64,000 bases of DNA from Anaerobutyricum hallii DSM 3353 (GTDB taxonomy: Bacteria > Bacillota > Clostridia > Lachnospirales > Lachnospiraceae): contig NZ_ACEP01000088.1 of NCBI RefSeq assembly GCF_000173975.1, positions 20,971 through 84,970 on the forward strand, written 5' to 3'. Below the pieces are notes generated by a model. That model was not told where the DNA came from. It searched no databases and saw only the letters and a list, made by a program, of their open reading frames with translations. This document shows, one piece after another, positions 44,653 to 53,378 of the stretch. Numbering within the stretch: position 1 is the first letter of the stretch; each line of letters begins with the position of its first letter. The translations under genes were made by a program, and so were the position numbers.

Positions 44653-45939
44653 ATGGATATGAAATTACCTTTTTCAACCACAGGTATGATGCTGCACATA
44701 GATGATTCGATGGACTACGAGGTTTTATCCTCGTCCATCGAGTCCATGCCAAAGAGCGATAAGACAGAAGACGAAATCGTTCTCGAGGCAATGGCGCATC
44801 CAATTGGTTCTCCAAAGCTTTCAGAGCTTGCAAAAGGAAAAGAAAATGTAGTAATTATTTGTTCTGACCACACAAGACCTGTTCCAAGTAAGCATATTAT
44901 TCCATTTATGCTGAAAGAAATAAGAGAAGGCAATCCAGATGCAAAGATCACCCTTTTGATTGCAACGGGATTCCACAGAGCAACAACAAGAGAAGAGTTA
45001 GTTGGTAAGTTTGGCGAGGAAATCGTAGATAATGAGTGTATTGCGATTCATGACAGTCAGGACATGGATGCAATGGCAAACATCGGTACACTTCCATCAG
45101 GAGCTCCTCTTTTAATTAACAAAATCGCTGCAAATGCAGACCTTCTCGTAAGCGAAGGATTTATAGAAACCCATTTCTTTGCAGGCTTCTCAGGAGGAAG
45201 AAAGAGCATCCTTCCAGGAGTATCTAGCAAAGTAACGGTACTCGGAAATCACTGCTCCAAGTTCATTGATTCTCCATACAGCAGAACAGGAATCTTAGAG
45301 GGAAATCCGATTCATAAAGATATGATCGCTGCCAGTAAAATGGCGCATCAGAAATATATTGTTAACGTCATTATTGATGCAGACAAGAAAGTGGTACACG
45401 CCGTTGCGGGCGATGCAATTGAAGCCCATGCCGCAGGATGTAAGTTCTTGCAGGATTATTGCCAGGTAGTTCCTAAAAAAGCCGCAGACATCGCTATTTC
45501 TACCAACGGCGGATATCCACTTGACCAGAATATGTATCAGTCCGTAAAAGGAATGACTGCAGCAGAAGCGGCAGCAAAAGATGATGGTATTCTTATTATG
45601 GTTTCCAATTGTGGGGACGGACATGGAGGAGAAGGCTTCTATGAAGCGCTGAAAAACTGCTCCAGTCCGGCAGACCTCATGGCAGAAATCTTAAAAGTTC
45701 CACAGGACCAGACAAAACCAGACCAGTGGGAATATCAGATACAGTGTCGTATCTTAATGCAGCATAAAGTTATCTATGTCATGTGCGAAGAGCATCGCAA
45801 AATGGCACAGGAGATGGGCTTTGCCGTTGCAAATGATGTAAACGAAGCTTTGGAAATGGCCATAAAAGAAAAGGGAAAAGATGCCCATATTTCAATTATT
45901 CCGGATGGCGTTTCCGTTATGGTAAAAAAACCGGAATAA
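44653..45939 (+). CDS. larA: Lactate racemase LarA-type protein
   Basis: A protein of 428 residues of the LarA (DUF2088) family, interconverting D- and L-lactate with a nickel-pincer nucleotide cofactor. SDHTRPVPSKHIIPFML in the N-terminal domain, ATGFHRATTREEL with a catalytic His, and IETHFFAGFSGGRKSILPG with the His/Lys that hold the cofactor. It corresponds to lctF of Acetobacterium. The cofactor genes larB, larC and larE are not in the window. I chose ATG 44653 (TAAGGAG at 44637-44643); a TTG at 44644 is too close to that site. Confidence 0.9.
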   Translation: MDMKLPFSTTGMMLHIDDSMDYEVLSSSIESMPKSDKTEDEIVLEAMAHPIGSPKLSELAKGKENVVIICSDHTRPVPSKHIIPFMLKEIREGNPDAKITLLIATGFHRATTREELVGKFGEEIVDNECIAIHDSQDMDAMANIGTLPSGAPLLINKIAANADLLVSEGFIETHFFAGFSGGRKSILPGVSSKVTVLGNHCSKFIDSPYSRTGILEGNPIHKDMIAASKMAHQKYIVNVIIDADKKVVHAVAGDAIEAHAAGCKFLQDYCQVVPKKAADIAISTNGGYPLDQNMYQSVKGMTAAEAAAKDDGILIMVSNCGDGHGGEGFYEALKNCSSPADLMAEILKVPQDQTKPDQWEYQIQCRILMQHKVIYVMCEEHRKMAQEMGFAVANDVNEALEMAIKEKGKDAHISIIPDGVSVMVKKPE

Positions 45940-46021
45940 TAAAGTTTATTTGAAAAGATTCAAATAAATCTCGAGCCAAAATATGTTTGCTTAATGTGAA
46001 ATTCATTTTTCACATTTTGTA

Positions 46022-46060
46022 GGCGGGCCTGCAAATGAGCAGTGGGCCCGCCATTTTTTT
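46022..46060 (+). terminator. Terminator of the lactate cluster
   Basis: GGCGGGC (46022-46028) pairs with GCCCGCC (46046-46052), extended by a few further pairs, followed by seven T (46054-46060). Confidence 0.88.
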
Positions 46061-46166
46061 ATCGTGTCGTGTTAAAGTTTTTCACTTGCAAAAAGAGCAA
46101 GAATCTTATAAAATAGACATTTAGATATACAGAATGATAAAAATATGACAGGGAGGTGGCGAGAAA

Positions 46167-46910
46167 ATGAATGAATTCACAGATTTTAAAACTTACAAAA
46201 TGAAAAATCAAAAGACATATCAGTATGTATTCGACTATTTTTCTGAGCAGATTTTATCCGGTGAATTAAAAATAAATGACAAGATTCTGCCAGAAAGAGA
46301 AATCGCAGAGAAATTAGATGTAAGTCGTAATTCCATCCGTGAAGTAATGCACATGTTAGAGATTAACGGACTTCTTGAATGTAGGCAGGGAAGTGGAAAC
46401 TATCTCCGCTGTGAGCCACAGGACTATATGGTAAAGTTCATGAACATGGTTATGTCGCTTCAGCAAATCAAATATACAGAAGTATATGATATTCGTATGG
46501 GATATGAGACAGTAGCATTACGTCTTGCGATTAAAAATGCGACAGAAGAAGAAATCGAAGAAATGCATCAGATTTTAATCAAGATGGATGAAATTGAGAA
46601 TCCAAAAGAAAGCGGTAAGCTTGATATGCAATTTCATAACAAGCTCATAGAAGCTTCCCATAACCGCATGATTGTGTTATACACATCGATGATCGCAGAA
46701 TTAATAAATCAGTTTATCGCAGATTTTCGTGTTCGTATTATGGCAAACCAAAGGCAGGCAGATGCGTTAAGACGTGCCCACTGGAATATTTACGATTCCT
46801 TAGTGGCCAAAGACTTTGTAGCAGGAAGCTTCGCAATGCAGCGGCATTTTGACATAGTAGGAGAACAGCTTGAACGACTACAACAACAAATGGAAAACCA
46901 GGGAAAATAA
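46167..46910 (+). CDS. FadR-subfamily GntR regulator (LctA/LldR-like)
   Basis: A protein of 247 residues. Winged helix at about 20-80 (PEREIAEKLDVSRNSIREVM, then GLLECRQGSGNYL) and a C-terminal FCD ligand domain (RMGYETVALRLAI, MQFHNKLIEASHNRM, HWNIYDSLVAKD). Located just after the lactate terminator and resembling LldR-type lactate sensors, it is the natural candidate to bind the TGGGTGACCCA sites before lctP. It has its own likely promoter after 46081 and a clear terminator. GGGAGGTGGCG precedes the ATG. Confidence 0.88.
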   Translation: MNEFTDFKTYKMKNQKTYQYVFDYFSEQILSGELKINDKILPEREIAEKLDVSRNSIREVMHMLEINGLLECRQGSGNYLRCEPQDYMVKFMNMVMSLQQIKYTEVYDIRMGYETVALRLAIKNATEEEIEEMHQILIKMDEIENPKESGKLDMQFHNKLIEASHNRMIVLYTSMIAELINQFIADFRVRIMANQRQADALRRAHWNIYDSLVAKDFVAGSFAMQRHFDIVGEQLERLQQQMENQGK

Positions 46911-46972
46911 AAACTTCTGTTTGTTTCCTATTCATCTTTTTCGATGTTTCTGAAACAAACAGGAGTTTTTTT
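46911..46972 (+). terminator. Terminator of the GntR gene
   Basis: AAACTTCTGTTTGTTTC (46911-46927) pairs with 46952-46968 over 17 bp with one wobble, followed by a T-run to 46972. It begins right after the stop codon. Confidence 0.85.
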
Positions 46973-47024
46973 CTTGATTTTTATTTCAGAGATATTTTAT
47001 AACAATTCAGACAAGCCATTTTTT

Positions 47025-47285
47025 TTAGTTTACCCGATGAAGAAGCAAATACTTCTGTCTCGTAGCCATACCACCCCGGATATGTCTCTCCGACTTATTA
47101 ATATCTAAAATATCACGAACCTCATCCGCCAGATGATGGTCAATCTGCGGCAGCCTCTCCGTTAAATCCTTATGTACCGTCGATTTACTAACTCCAAACT
47201 TTGTAGCCGTCTTCCTCACCGTAGCCTTCGAGTCAATAATGTATTTCCCGACCTCAATAGCACGTAATTCAATGTAATCCCTCAT
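47025..47285 (-). CDS. spoIIID: Stage III sporulation transcriptional regulator SpoIIID
   Basis: A protein of 86 residues, canonical SpoIIID size. It has the helix-turn-helix ATVRKTATKFGVSKSTVHKDL and the conserved tail ERHIRGGMATRQKYL. SpoIIID tunes sigma-E-dependent mother-cell genes during sporulation, so the organism belongs to a spore-forming lineage. Its upstream region (47286-47550, minus strand) holds a sigma-A-like promoter followed by a terminator hairpin, an unusual leader for a mother-cell regulator. Confidence 0.95.
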   Translation of the reverse strand: MRDYIELRAIEVGKYIIDSKATVRKTATKFGVSKSTVHKDLTERLPQIDHHLADEVRDILDINKSERHIRGGMATRQKYLLLHRVN

Positions 47286-47382
47286 TATAAAATCCCTATC
47301 TTAAATCTTTTTACAATCATATGAAGAAAAATCCAAAGACATGCCAAAAAGATATAATATACAGAAGTGGCAACACAGACGC

Positions 47383-47517
47383 AAAAAAACACCGTTCTGA
47401 TGGCTGATTGGAAACGGTGTTCTTGCGAGCAGCCACATTGAAGGAGGAGGAGTGACTGCTCTATTGGATAATTTAATTGAATAGTTGAGACGAGATGAAA
47501 TCGTATCACTCATCTTG
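47383..47517 (-). ncRNA. Candidate small RNA or leader attenuator upstream of spoIIID
   Basis: On the minus strand a promoter TAGACA (47546-47551), 17-base spacer, TATACT (47523-47528) predicts a start near 47517. About 95 bases on, AACACCGTT and AACGGTGTT (47413-47421 and 47388-47396) form a 9-bp stem followed by seven T, an intrinsic terminator ending near 47383. The result would be an RNA of about 135 nt. The opposite strand has a -10-like TATAAT near 47354, the same hairpin, and AAGGAGGAGGAG before a 10-codon frame. This resembles a type I toxin-antitoxin layout with a decayed toxin. It is inferred, not recognised by name. Confidence 0.4.
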
Positions 47518-47528
47518 ACTCTAGTATA

Positions 47529-47848
47529 CCAATTTTACCCCGGATTGTCTATGCATGAGTTTGACAAGAATAACCGTTTTTTTACGTCTTTTCTTGGCAT
47601 TGTGAATAAATGAATTCTTATTGCATCGACAGGAGAACAATTATTATAAGCAAAATGGCTAATTGTCCTGAAAAAGAAACAAAAAATGACGGTTGAAAGA
47701 CGTATAGAAAGGAATAAAAACGGAAAAAGAAAGTGTTTTACCGTTGTTTTTCTTTTGGTACAATAAAGACAGTAGAATAGGGAAAATAGAATATAGAAGA
47801 GAGCTGTGTTATCAATAAGTATTGCGACTGATGGTAAAAAATGAAAAT
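47529..47848. other. Intergenic stretch without a recognised gene
   Basis: About 320 bases between the spoIIID-side promoter and the repeat before the fructose PTS genes. It is AT-rich with no credible frame. A sequence at about 47740-47766 (TTGTTTTTC then GGTACAATAAAGAC) could be a plus-strand promoter for the PTS genes, but the match is only fair. Confidence 0.45.
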
Positions 47849-47919
47849 CAGAGTGTGTTTGAAAATTTTTTTGCAATTGAGATAGGTGGATTACTTTTTG
47901 CATTTTCAAATATACTCTG
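47849..47919. repeat. GAGCGTGTTTGAAAAAT palindromic repeat, copy 6 (71-bp inverted repeat)
   Basis: CAGAGTGTGTTTGAAAAT (47849-47866) is complementary, with mismatches, to ATTTTCAAATATACTCTG (47902-47919); the loop includes TTTTTTTGCAATTGAG and TTTTTGC. It lies about 33 bases before the EIIA start and would be in its leader. Confidence 0.7.
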
Positions 47920-47952
47920 GAAAATAAGACTGGAAATAAGGGAGAGCAGTAA

Positions 47953-48408
47953 TTGGATATGCTAGTAAAAAAGGAAAAAATATTTGACAATATCGTAGCA
48001 GTTTCTGGTACAAAAAAGGAAGCAATAAGAACGATAAGCAGACTTTGCGCAAAACAGACTATGTTAGATGCGACACAGTTAGAGAAAGCATTCTGGAAGA
48101 GAGAAGAGTGGGATTCGACAGGATGTGGTGAGGGGATTGCCATTCCTCATGCAATTATAAAAGAAATTGATGAAGTACAGTTATTTATTGTCCGATTTCG
48201 ATATCCTATAGAGTGGGAGTCATTTGATGACAAAAAAGTAGATATTGCATTTGCGATTATCGCACCAGAAGAGAAGGGACAGGAAAAATATCTGGTGTTT
48301 TTGTCCAGGCTTGCCAGAAAACTTGTGGATGAGAAGTTTATTGCCGATTTTCGTAATTGCAGGAGCACAGAGGCAGTTTATCAGTATGTAAAGAATGAAT
48401 TGGAATGA
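47953..48408 (+). CDS. PTS fructose-type EIIA domain protein
   Basis: A protein of 151 residues of the PTS EIIA-2 (fructose/mannitol) family. The phosphorylated histidine is in GCGEGIAIPHAII; the C-terminal CRSTEAVYQYVKNEL is typical. It accepts phosphate from HPr and passes it to the EIIB that follows. The start is TTG 47953 with GGGAGAG 7 bases upstream; ATG 47959 is possible but far from that site. It starts a IIA-IIB-IIC gene set. Confidence 0.88.
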   Translation: MDMLVKKEKIFDNIVAVSGTKKEAIRTISRLCAKQTMLDATQLEKAFWKREEWDSTGCGEGIAIPHAIIKEIDEVQLFIVRFRYPIEWESFDDKKVDIAFAIIAPEEKGQEKYLVFLSRLARKLVDEKFIADFRNCRSTEAVYQYVKNELE

Positions 48409-48459
48409 TTTTGGAATATTTTAAGAATAATGTTCAAAGAGCAATTATAGAGGAAAGAT

Positions 48460-49161
48460 ATGAAAATAATTGGAGTTACCAAGTGCCCTACCGGAATCGC
48501 ACATACCTATATGGCAGCAGCCCGCATAGAAAAGGAATGTGAGAGACTGGGCTATGAGGTGAAAGTAGAAACACAAGGCTCGCAGGGGACGGAAAATAAG
48601 CTGACCAAACGGGAGATTGCAAAAGCGGATTATGTAATCATAGCCGCGGATGTAGTAATTGAGGAGCCAGAGAGATTTTATGGCAAGTGGGTTTTAAAAA
48701 CAAGAATCAAACCGTTATTAAAGAATACACAGGGTGTTTTTGAGCGGTTAGAACAAGATAGTTTCATTATGGGAGGGGCTTCTTTTCAAAATGAGAATAA
48801 TCAAAACAGAAATGAAAACTCTGGAAATATAGAGAATTTTCAAAATAAAAATGCAAAAGATAAAAATGCTGAAAATACAGAAGATAAAAATATTGAAAAC
48901 AGAGAAAAAAATGGAGATGCGGTAAAACAAAATATAACGTACCAAAATGCGATAAATAGAAGTAGAATAGTTGAAAATACGCAAGAAAATCAGAAAACTG
49001 AAAAGATAGTCGGAAAAGGCTATAGGCAAGAATTGGAAAATGAACAGTCAATAGCTGGGAACAATAAAGCAAAACAAAGTGATAAAAATAATAAGAATAA
49101 GATAGTAAAAACAAAAAAGAAAAAAACAGGAGAAAGAGCCCAAAGATCTTTCAGATATTGA
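48460..49161 (+). CDS. PTS fructose-type EIIB with long Asn/Lys-rich tail (frame ends before EIIC)
   Basis: A protein of 233 residues. The first 100 are a normal fructose EIIB: MKIIGVTKCPTGIAHTYMA with the phosphocysteine, KVETQGSQG, ADYVIIAADV. The rest (about 105-233) is a low-complexity Asn/Glu/Lys tail unlike any PTS domain. In most bacteria this EIIB continues into EIIC. Here the frame closes at 49161, while the EIIC frame, one base on, is open from 49109 and reads EKEPKDLSDIDIIGQLMNGASYM. The junction has runs of six and seven A (49113-49126). Loss of one A would fuse the two. Confidence 0.8.
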   Translation: MKIIGVTKCPTGIAHTYMAAARIEKECERLGYEVKVETQGSQGTENKLTKREIAKADYVIIAADVVIEEPERFYGKWVLKTRIKPLLKNTQGVFERLEQDSFIMGGASFQNENNQNRNENSGNIENFQNKNAKDKNAENTEDKNIENREKNGDAVKQNITYQNAINRSRIVENTQENQKTEKIVGKGYRQELENEQSIAGNNKAKQSDKNNKNKIVKTKKKKTGERAQRSFRY

Positions 49162-49177
49162 TATTATAGGACAGCTT

Positions 49178-50197
49178 ATGAATGGAGCCTCCTATATGAT
49201 ACCATTTGTTGTTGTGGGAGGGATGTTAGTATCGCTGTCGGTATCAATGGGGGCACAGACTTCTGCAGATGGAACGGTTGTCTATATTGGTTTATGGAAT
49301 AAGATTCATGCTATCGGTAATCTTGCCTTTACGCTGATGTATCCAATTTTGTCAGGCTTTATTGCTTTTTCCATTGCAGGAAGGGCAACCCTTGCTCCGG
49401 CGATGATCGGGGCGATGGTGGCAACAGATGGAGAGATTCTTGGAACGGAGGGAGGAACGGGATTTATCGGTTGTATTATTGTCGGCTATCTTGTTGGTTA
49501 TCTTGTGAAATGGATGAACAGCTGGAATCTTGCTAAGGAGTTTAAGCCGATGATGCCAATATTTATTATTCCGCTGACCGGTGTCGCAGTAGTATCCGCT
49601 TTGTTTATATTTGTGCTTGGAAAGCCAGTTACACTGATAACGGATCTGTTAAACAGTTTGCTTGTGGAACTTGCGAAGAATCCTTCCAGTGCAGTTGTGC
49701 TTGGTATTGTGCTTGGTGCGATGGTTGGCATAGATATGGGAGGTCCGATTAATAAGGTCGCCTTTTTCTTTGGTGTGACTTCAATTGCACAGGGAAATCT
49801 TCAGATTATGGGGATTGTATCTACTTCCATTGCAGTGGCTCCGCTCTCTATGGGAATCGCAGCAGTTGTTGGAAAAGATAAGTTCACACCTGAGGAAAAG
49901 AGTGCAGGAATATATACTATATTTATGGGAATCATAGGAATCAGCGAGGGGGCGATACCTTTTGCAGCTTCTGACCCCGGACACGTTCTTCCGGCAGTTG
50001 TTGCAGGTTCTGCACTTACTGGAGCGGCGGCTGCTGTGTGCGGCGTGACTTCGGCTGTGCCACATGGGGGCTTAGTTGTGGCTTTATTTAAAGCTACGAA
50101 CTATATGTCATTATATTTTCTTTGTGTGATGGCAGGAACAGCACTTTCTATTGCAATCGTATTAGCATTTAAGAGACGACAAGAAAAAAATAGATAA
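49178..50197 (+). CDS. PTS fructose-type EIIC membrane domain (separate frame from EIIB)
   Basis: A protein of 339 residues with about ten membrane helices: MNGASYMIPFVVVGGMLVSL at the start, ATLAPAMIGAMVA, GFIGCIIVGYLVGYLV, the substrate-site block GIDMGGPINKVAFFFGV and ISEGAIPFAASDP. It can start at ATG 49178 with AGGA at 49168-49171, so independent translation is possible. The open frame extends 23 codons upstream and would join EIIB by a one-base shift. The substrate cannot be told from sequence; fructose or a related sugar is inferred from the family. Confidence 0.85.
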   Translation: MNGASYMIPFVVVGGMLVSLSVSMGAQTSADGTVVYIGLWNKIHAIGNLAFTLMYPILSGFIAFSIAGRATLAPAMIGAMVATDGEILGTEGGTGFIGCIIVGYLVGYLVKWMNSWNLAKEFKPMMPIFIIPLTGVAVVSALFIFVLGKPVTLITDLLNSLLVELAKNPSSAVVLGIVLGAMVGIDMGGPINKVAFFFGVTSIAQGNLQIMGIVSTSIAVAPLSMGIAAVVGKDKFTPEEKSAGIYTIFMGIIGISEGAIPFAASDPGHVLPAVVAGSALTGAAAAVCGVTSAVPHGGLVVALFKATNYMSLYFLCVMAGTALSIAIVLAFKRRQEKNR

Positions 50198-50397
50198 AAT
50201 TCCAGTAGATAGAAAATAACAGTACAAAGTTGACATTTTTTTCAAAAAAATACCCTTTCACATATTGAAATCGCAAGTAAAATGAAATAAAATCTTAAGT
50301 TAAGCACATCTTTTGTTCAAAAATAAGTCAAACTATGAGTTTTACATTTTTGAAGAATTTGATAGAATTTTTGGTGAGTGAGGAGTGGTTCGTAAAC

Positions 50398-52311
50398 ATG
50401 AGATTCACAAGACGAGATATGAAGATGATAGAGTACTTAAGAGATTATGAAGTTGTCGAACTTAAGGCTATGTCAGAGTATCTGGGAGTATCTGTAAAGA
50501 CTTTGAAGAATCAGTTAAAGGAGTTGTCCGAGACACTGAAAGAATTCGGAGTGGATGTCCAGTTTGTTTCGAGTAATCAAATACTTGTAAAGGGGCATGA
50601 GAAGTTTGCGGAAGTGATGAGTGTGAGCATCCCTCGCTTTGAGATGGAATTTGAGAGAAGATTCCTCTTACTTCTGGTACTACATGATAATTTCCTTACC
50701 ATACAGGAAATTGCAGATGAGCTTTTAGTAAGCAAGTCTTACGCAGAGAAGCATTTAGCGGCAATCATGAAAAAGTATCCGGAAGATATTCAGGCACAGC
50801 GGCATTATGGTATCCGCTATGCAGCATCCCAGAATAAGAGAAGAGAGGTATTTGTAAAGATACTTTTTCCATATTTATTCGGAGAGGATTACATCGTAGC
50901 TTTGGAGCAGTTTGATAGTCTCCATTTTCCACTGTTTCATTATTTTACAAAGGAACAGATGTTGAGGACAAGAGGAGCAATTCAGGCATTGCAGAGGCTG
51001 GAATGGTTTCAGCTTACTGATGAATCCTTGCAGCAGCTTTTCCTTTATATTTTGTTTCTCACGCGTCATGCAGACAGTGAGAATACAGAAAAGCCGGTTG
51101 CGGTACAGGAAGATTTTATTAATACGCAGGAATTTGACGGATTGTATGAATGGATACTTGGATGGTGTCAGGAATTTCGTCTGCCGGATTCTAAAGAAGA
51201 ACTGCGATATATGTATACATTACTGTTATCGCTACGTAAACAAAAAATCGCCTGTCAGGATCAGATTATGGATAAGATGCGGCATCCGATTAAGGAGATT
51301 CTTAAAGGAATCAGCGAGAGACTCAGTGCAGATTTCAGCGAGGACGAAGATTTGATTGAGGGGTTATCTTCTCATATTTATACGACGATTCTTCGTGGAA
51401 ATCATTTGGATGTTGAGACAGATGAATATATGTTAAAGTCCATGAAACGTCAGTATCCTTTTGGATTCGAGATGGCGGCCATTGCGGCAGATTACATAGC
51501 AGATATCTATAATCTGTCTATGAAAGAGAATGATCTTATTTATTTAGCCATTCATTTTCAGGCGGCGATAGAGCGAATGAAGGATGCGGGTGAGAAGACG
51601 AAAATTATTATTGTCTGTCATTTCGGTGCGGCAGCGGCCAGAATTATCCGCTCTAAAATCGAGAGAAAGCTTGTTGGTGTGGAAGTCACGGGAATGTATT
51701 CCCTGCAGGAATTTAAGCAGCTTAAGAATCCAGATTGCGACTACATTGTGACAACCGAGCGCATTCTCAAAGCTGATTTTCCGATTATCTACATTTCAAT
51801 GGCCCTTCCGGAGCGTGAGATGCAAAAGATTAAGGAAGGAATTAAAGAAATTCAGGTAAACCATTTATTGGAATTAAATATATTAGAAGCAATTATTCTT
51901 CCAATTGAAGAAAAGAATATGGAATCCGCAGTAAAAGCGATGGTACAGCCACTTTTAGAAGAAGATTTTGTAACAGAAAAATATTTGCAGTCTGTTCTCG
52001 AAAGAGAGGAGATGTCTTCCACAAGTTTAAACCACATTGCCCTGCCACATGGAAATCCGGCAATGGTTCAGAATACAAGACTTGTCATTGGAAGAATGAA
52101 TCATCCGATTTTGTGGGATGATTCTAAAGTAAGCTGTGCATTTTTATTCGCAGTATCCTCAGAGATGCTCAAAGAAAAACCGATGCTTTTTAATACATTT
52201 TATCGGACGATGGCAGATCCGGAAGTAGAGGAAAGTATCAAAAAACTTCAGATGGAAAAGAATCTTCCAGATGAGGTTTTTAGACAAAAGCTGTTTCAAA
52301 TATTGAGATAG
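50398..52311 (+). CDS. PRD-containing transcriptional regulator with EIIA-like domain (BglG/MtlR type)
   Basis: About 637 residues. An N-terminal helix-turn-helix (YEVVELKAMSEYLGVSVKTLKNQL) and a second one (FLTIQEIADELLVSKSYAEKHL) are followed by two PTS regulation domains, an EIIB-like segment (IIIVCHFGAAAARIIRSKI) and a C-terminal EIIA-2 domain whose histidine is in HIALPHGNPAMV. Such activators are controlled by phosphorylation from HPr and EII proteins. I chose ATG 50398 (GAGGAG at 50380-50385); the frame is open from an ATG at 50335 without ribosome site. It lies between the fructose-type and mannose-type PTS genes and probably controls the latter. Confidence 0.87.
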   Translation: MRFTRRDMKMIEYLRDYEVVELKAMSEYLGVSVKTLKNQLKELSETLKEFGVDVQFVSSNQILVKGHEKFAEVMSVSIPRFEMEFERRFLLLLVLHDNFLTIQEIADELLVSKSYAEKHLAAIMKKYPEDIQAQRHYGIRYAASQNKRREVFVKILFPYLFGEDYIVALEQFDSLHFPLFHYFTKEQMLRTRGAIQALQRLEWFQLTDESLQQLFLYILFLTRHADSENTEKPVAVQEDFINTQEFDGLYEWILGWCQEFRLPDSKEELRYMYTLLLSLRKQKIACQDQIMDKMRHPIKEILKGISERLSADFSEDEDLIEGLSSHIYTTILRGNHLDVETDEYMLKSMKRQYPFGFEMAAIAADYIADIYNLSMKENDLIYLAIHFQAAIERMKDAGEKTKIIIVCHFGAAAARIIRSKIERKLVGVEVTGMYSLQEFKQLKNPDCDYIVTTERILKADFPIIYISMALPEREMQKIKEGIKEIQVNHLLELNILEAIILPIEEKNMESAVKAMVQPLLEEDFVTEKYLQSVLEREEMSSTSLNHIALPHGNPAMVQNTRLVIGRMNHPILWDDSKVSCAFLFAVSSEMLKEKPMLFNTFYRTMADPEVEESIKKLQMEKNLPDEVFRQKLFQILR

Positions 52312-52357
52312 AGTAACTAATAATTTCTAACAGGAGAGGAAAGGATGTGAAGTTAAC

Positions 52358-53347
52358 ATGGTAGGAATTATTCTCGCAACACATGGCAATTTTGCGACCG
52401 GTATCCAGCAGTCAGCTTCCATGATTTTTGGTGAACAGCCAAACGTGGCAGCCGTAACACTGCAGCCTAACGAAGGACCGGATGATGTGAGAAAGAAAAT
52501 GGAAGAAGCAGTTGCATCTTTCGAAGACCCGGAACAGGTGTTAATTCTCGTTGATTTATGGGGAGGTACTCCATTTAATCAGGCTAATGGCCTGATCGCT
52601 GGTCACGAGGATACATGGGCAATTGTTGCTGGTCTTAACCTGCCAATGCTCATTGACGCTTACGCTTCCCGTATGATGATGGATACAGCACATGAACTTG
52701 CTGTTCAGATTTCCGGAAGTGCAAAAGAAGGCGTTAAGATTTACCCAGAAAGCTTAGAGCCAAAGGAAGAGAAAAAGGTAGCAGCTACTTCCGATGGACA
52801 GCCAAGGGGAGCATTACCAGAAGGAACCGTAGTAGGAGATGGAAAGATTAAATATGTGCTTGCACGTATCGACTCCCGTCTGCTCCATGGACAGGTAGCA
52901 ACAGCATGGACAAAGACTACAGGACCAAACAGAATTATCGTTGTATCTGACGGTGTAGCACACGATGACCTTCGTAAGAGCATGATTCGTGAAGCAGCGC
53001 CTCCAGGGGTAAAAGCGAACGTAGTTCCAATCAGCAAGATGATTCAGGTATCAAAAGATACCCGTTTTGGAAACACAAAGGCATTATTATTATTTGAAAC
53101 ACCTCAGGATGCTCTTGCAGCAATCAAAGGTGGAGTAGATATTAAGGAACTTAACATTGGTTCTATGGCTCACTCTGTTGGCAAGGTAGCAGTCAGCAAA
53201 GTATTATCTTTAGATGAAAAAGATATCGAGACATTCGAAGAACTTAAGAAGTTAGGCGTTAAGTTTGACGTTCGTAAAGTTCCAAGTGATTCTCAGGATA
53301 ACATGGATGAGATTCTTAAAAAAGCAAAAGCTGAATTAGCAAAATAG
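52358..53347 (+). CDS. manX: PTS mannose-family EIIAB
   Basis: A protein of 329 residues fusing IIA and IIB of the mannose family. The IIA histidine is His9 in ILATHGNFATGI; a linker of Lys/Glu and Ser/Gly (about 130-155) follows; the IIB histidine is in RIDSRLLHGQVATAW (about residue 177). It transfers phosphate from HPr to the incoming sugar bound by IIC/IID. GGAGAGGAAAGGATG precedes the start at some distance. It is first of manX-manY-manZ-DUF956. Confidence 0.95.
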   Translation: MVGIILATHGNFATGIQQSASMIFGEQPNVAAVTLQPNEGPDDVRKKMEEAVASFEDPEQVLILVDLWGGTPFNQANGLIAGHEDTWAIVAGLNLPMLIDAYASRMMMDTAHELAVQISGSAKEGVKIYPESLEPKEEKKVAATSDGQPRGALPEGTVVGDGKIKYVLARIDSRLLHGQVATAWTKTTGPNRIIVVSDGVAHDDLRKSMIREAAPPGVKANVVPISKMIQVSKDTRFGNTKALLLFETPQDALAAIKGGVDIKELNIGSMAHSVGKVAVSKVLSLDEKDIETFEELKKLGVKFDVRKVPSDSQDNMDEILKKAKAELAK

Positions 53348-53378
53348 TATTTAGCAATTAATATTAGGAGGAAAAGTC

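Noticed and set aside
47301..47513. 70-codon minus-strand frame upstream of spoIIID
   Set aside because: It begins at the predicted transcript start without a leader, runs through the terminator hairpin and has an implausible composition. It is more likely RNA than protein.
48748..49114. Two minus-strand frames rich in Phe, Tyr, Ile and Ser opposite the EIIB tail
   Set aside because: They are the antisense of the A-rich low-complexity DNA; the Phe-rich composition follows from AAA/AAT codons on the other strand.
52312..52357. Sigma-54 (-24/-12) promoter before manX
   Set aside because: No TGGCAC-N5-TTGCW pattern seen here or in the 200 bases before the regulator.
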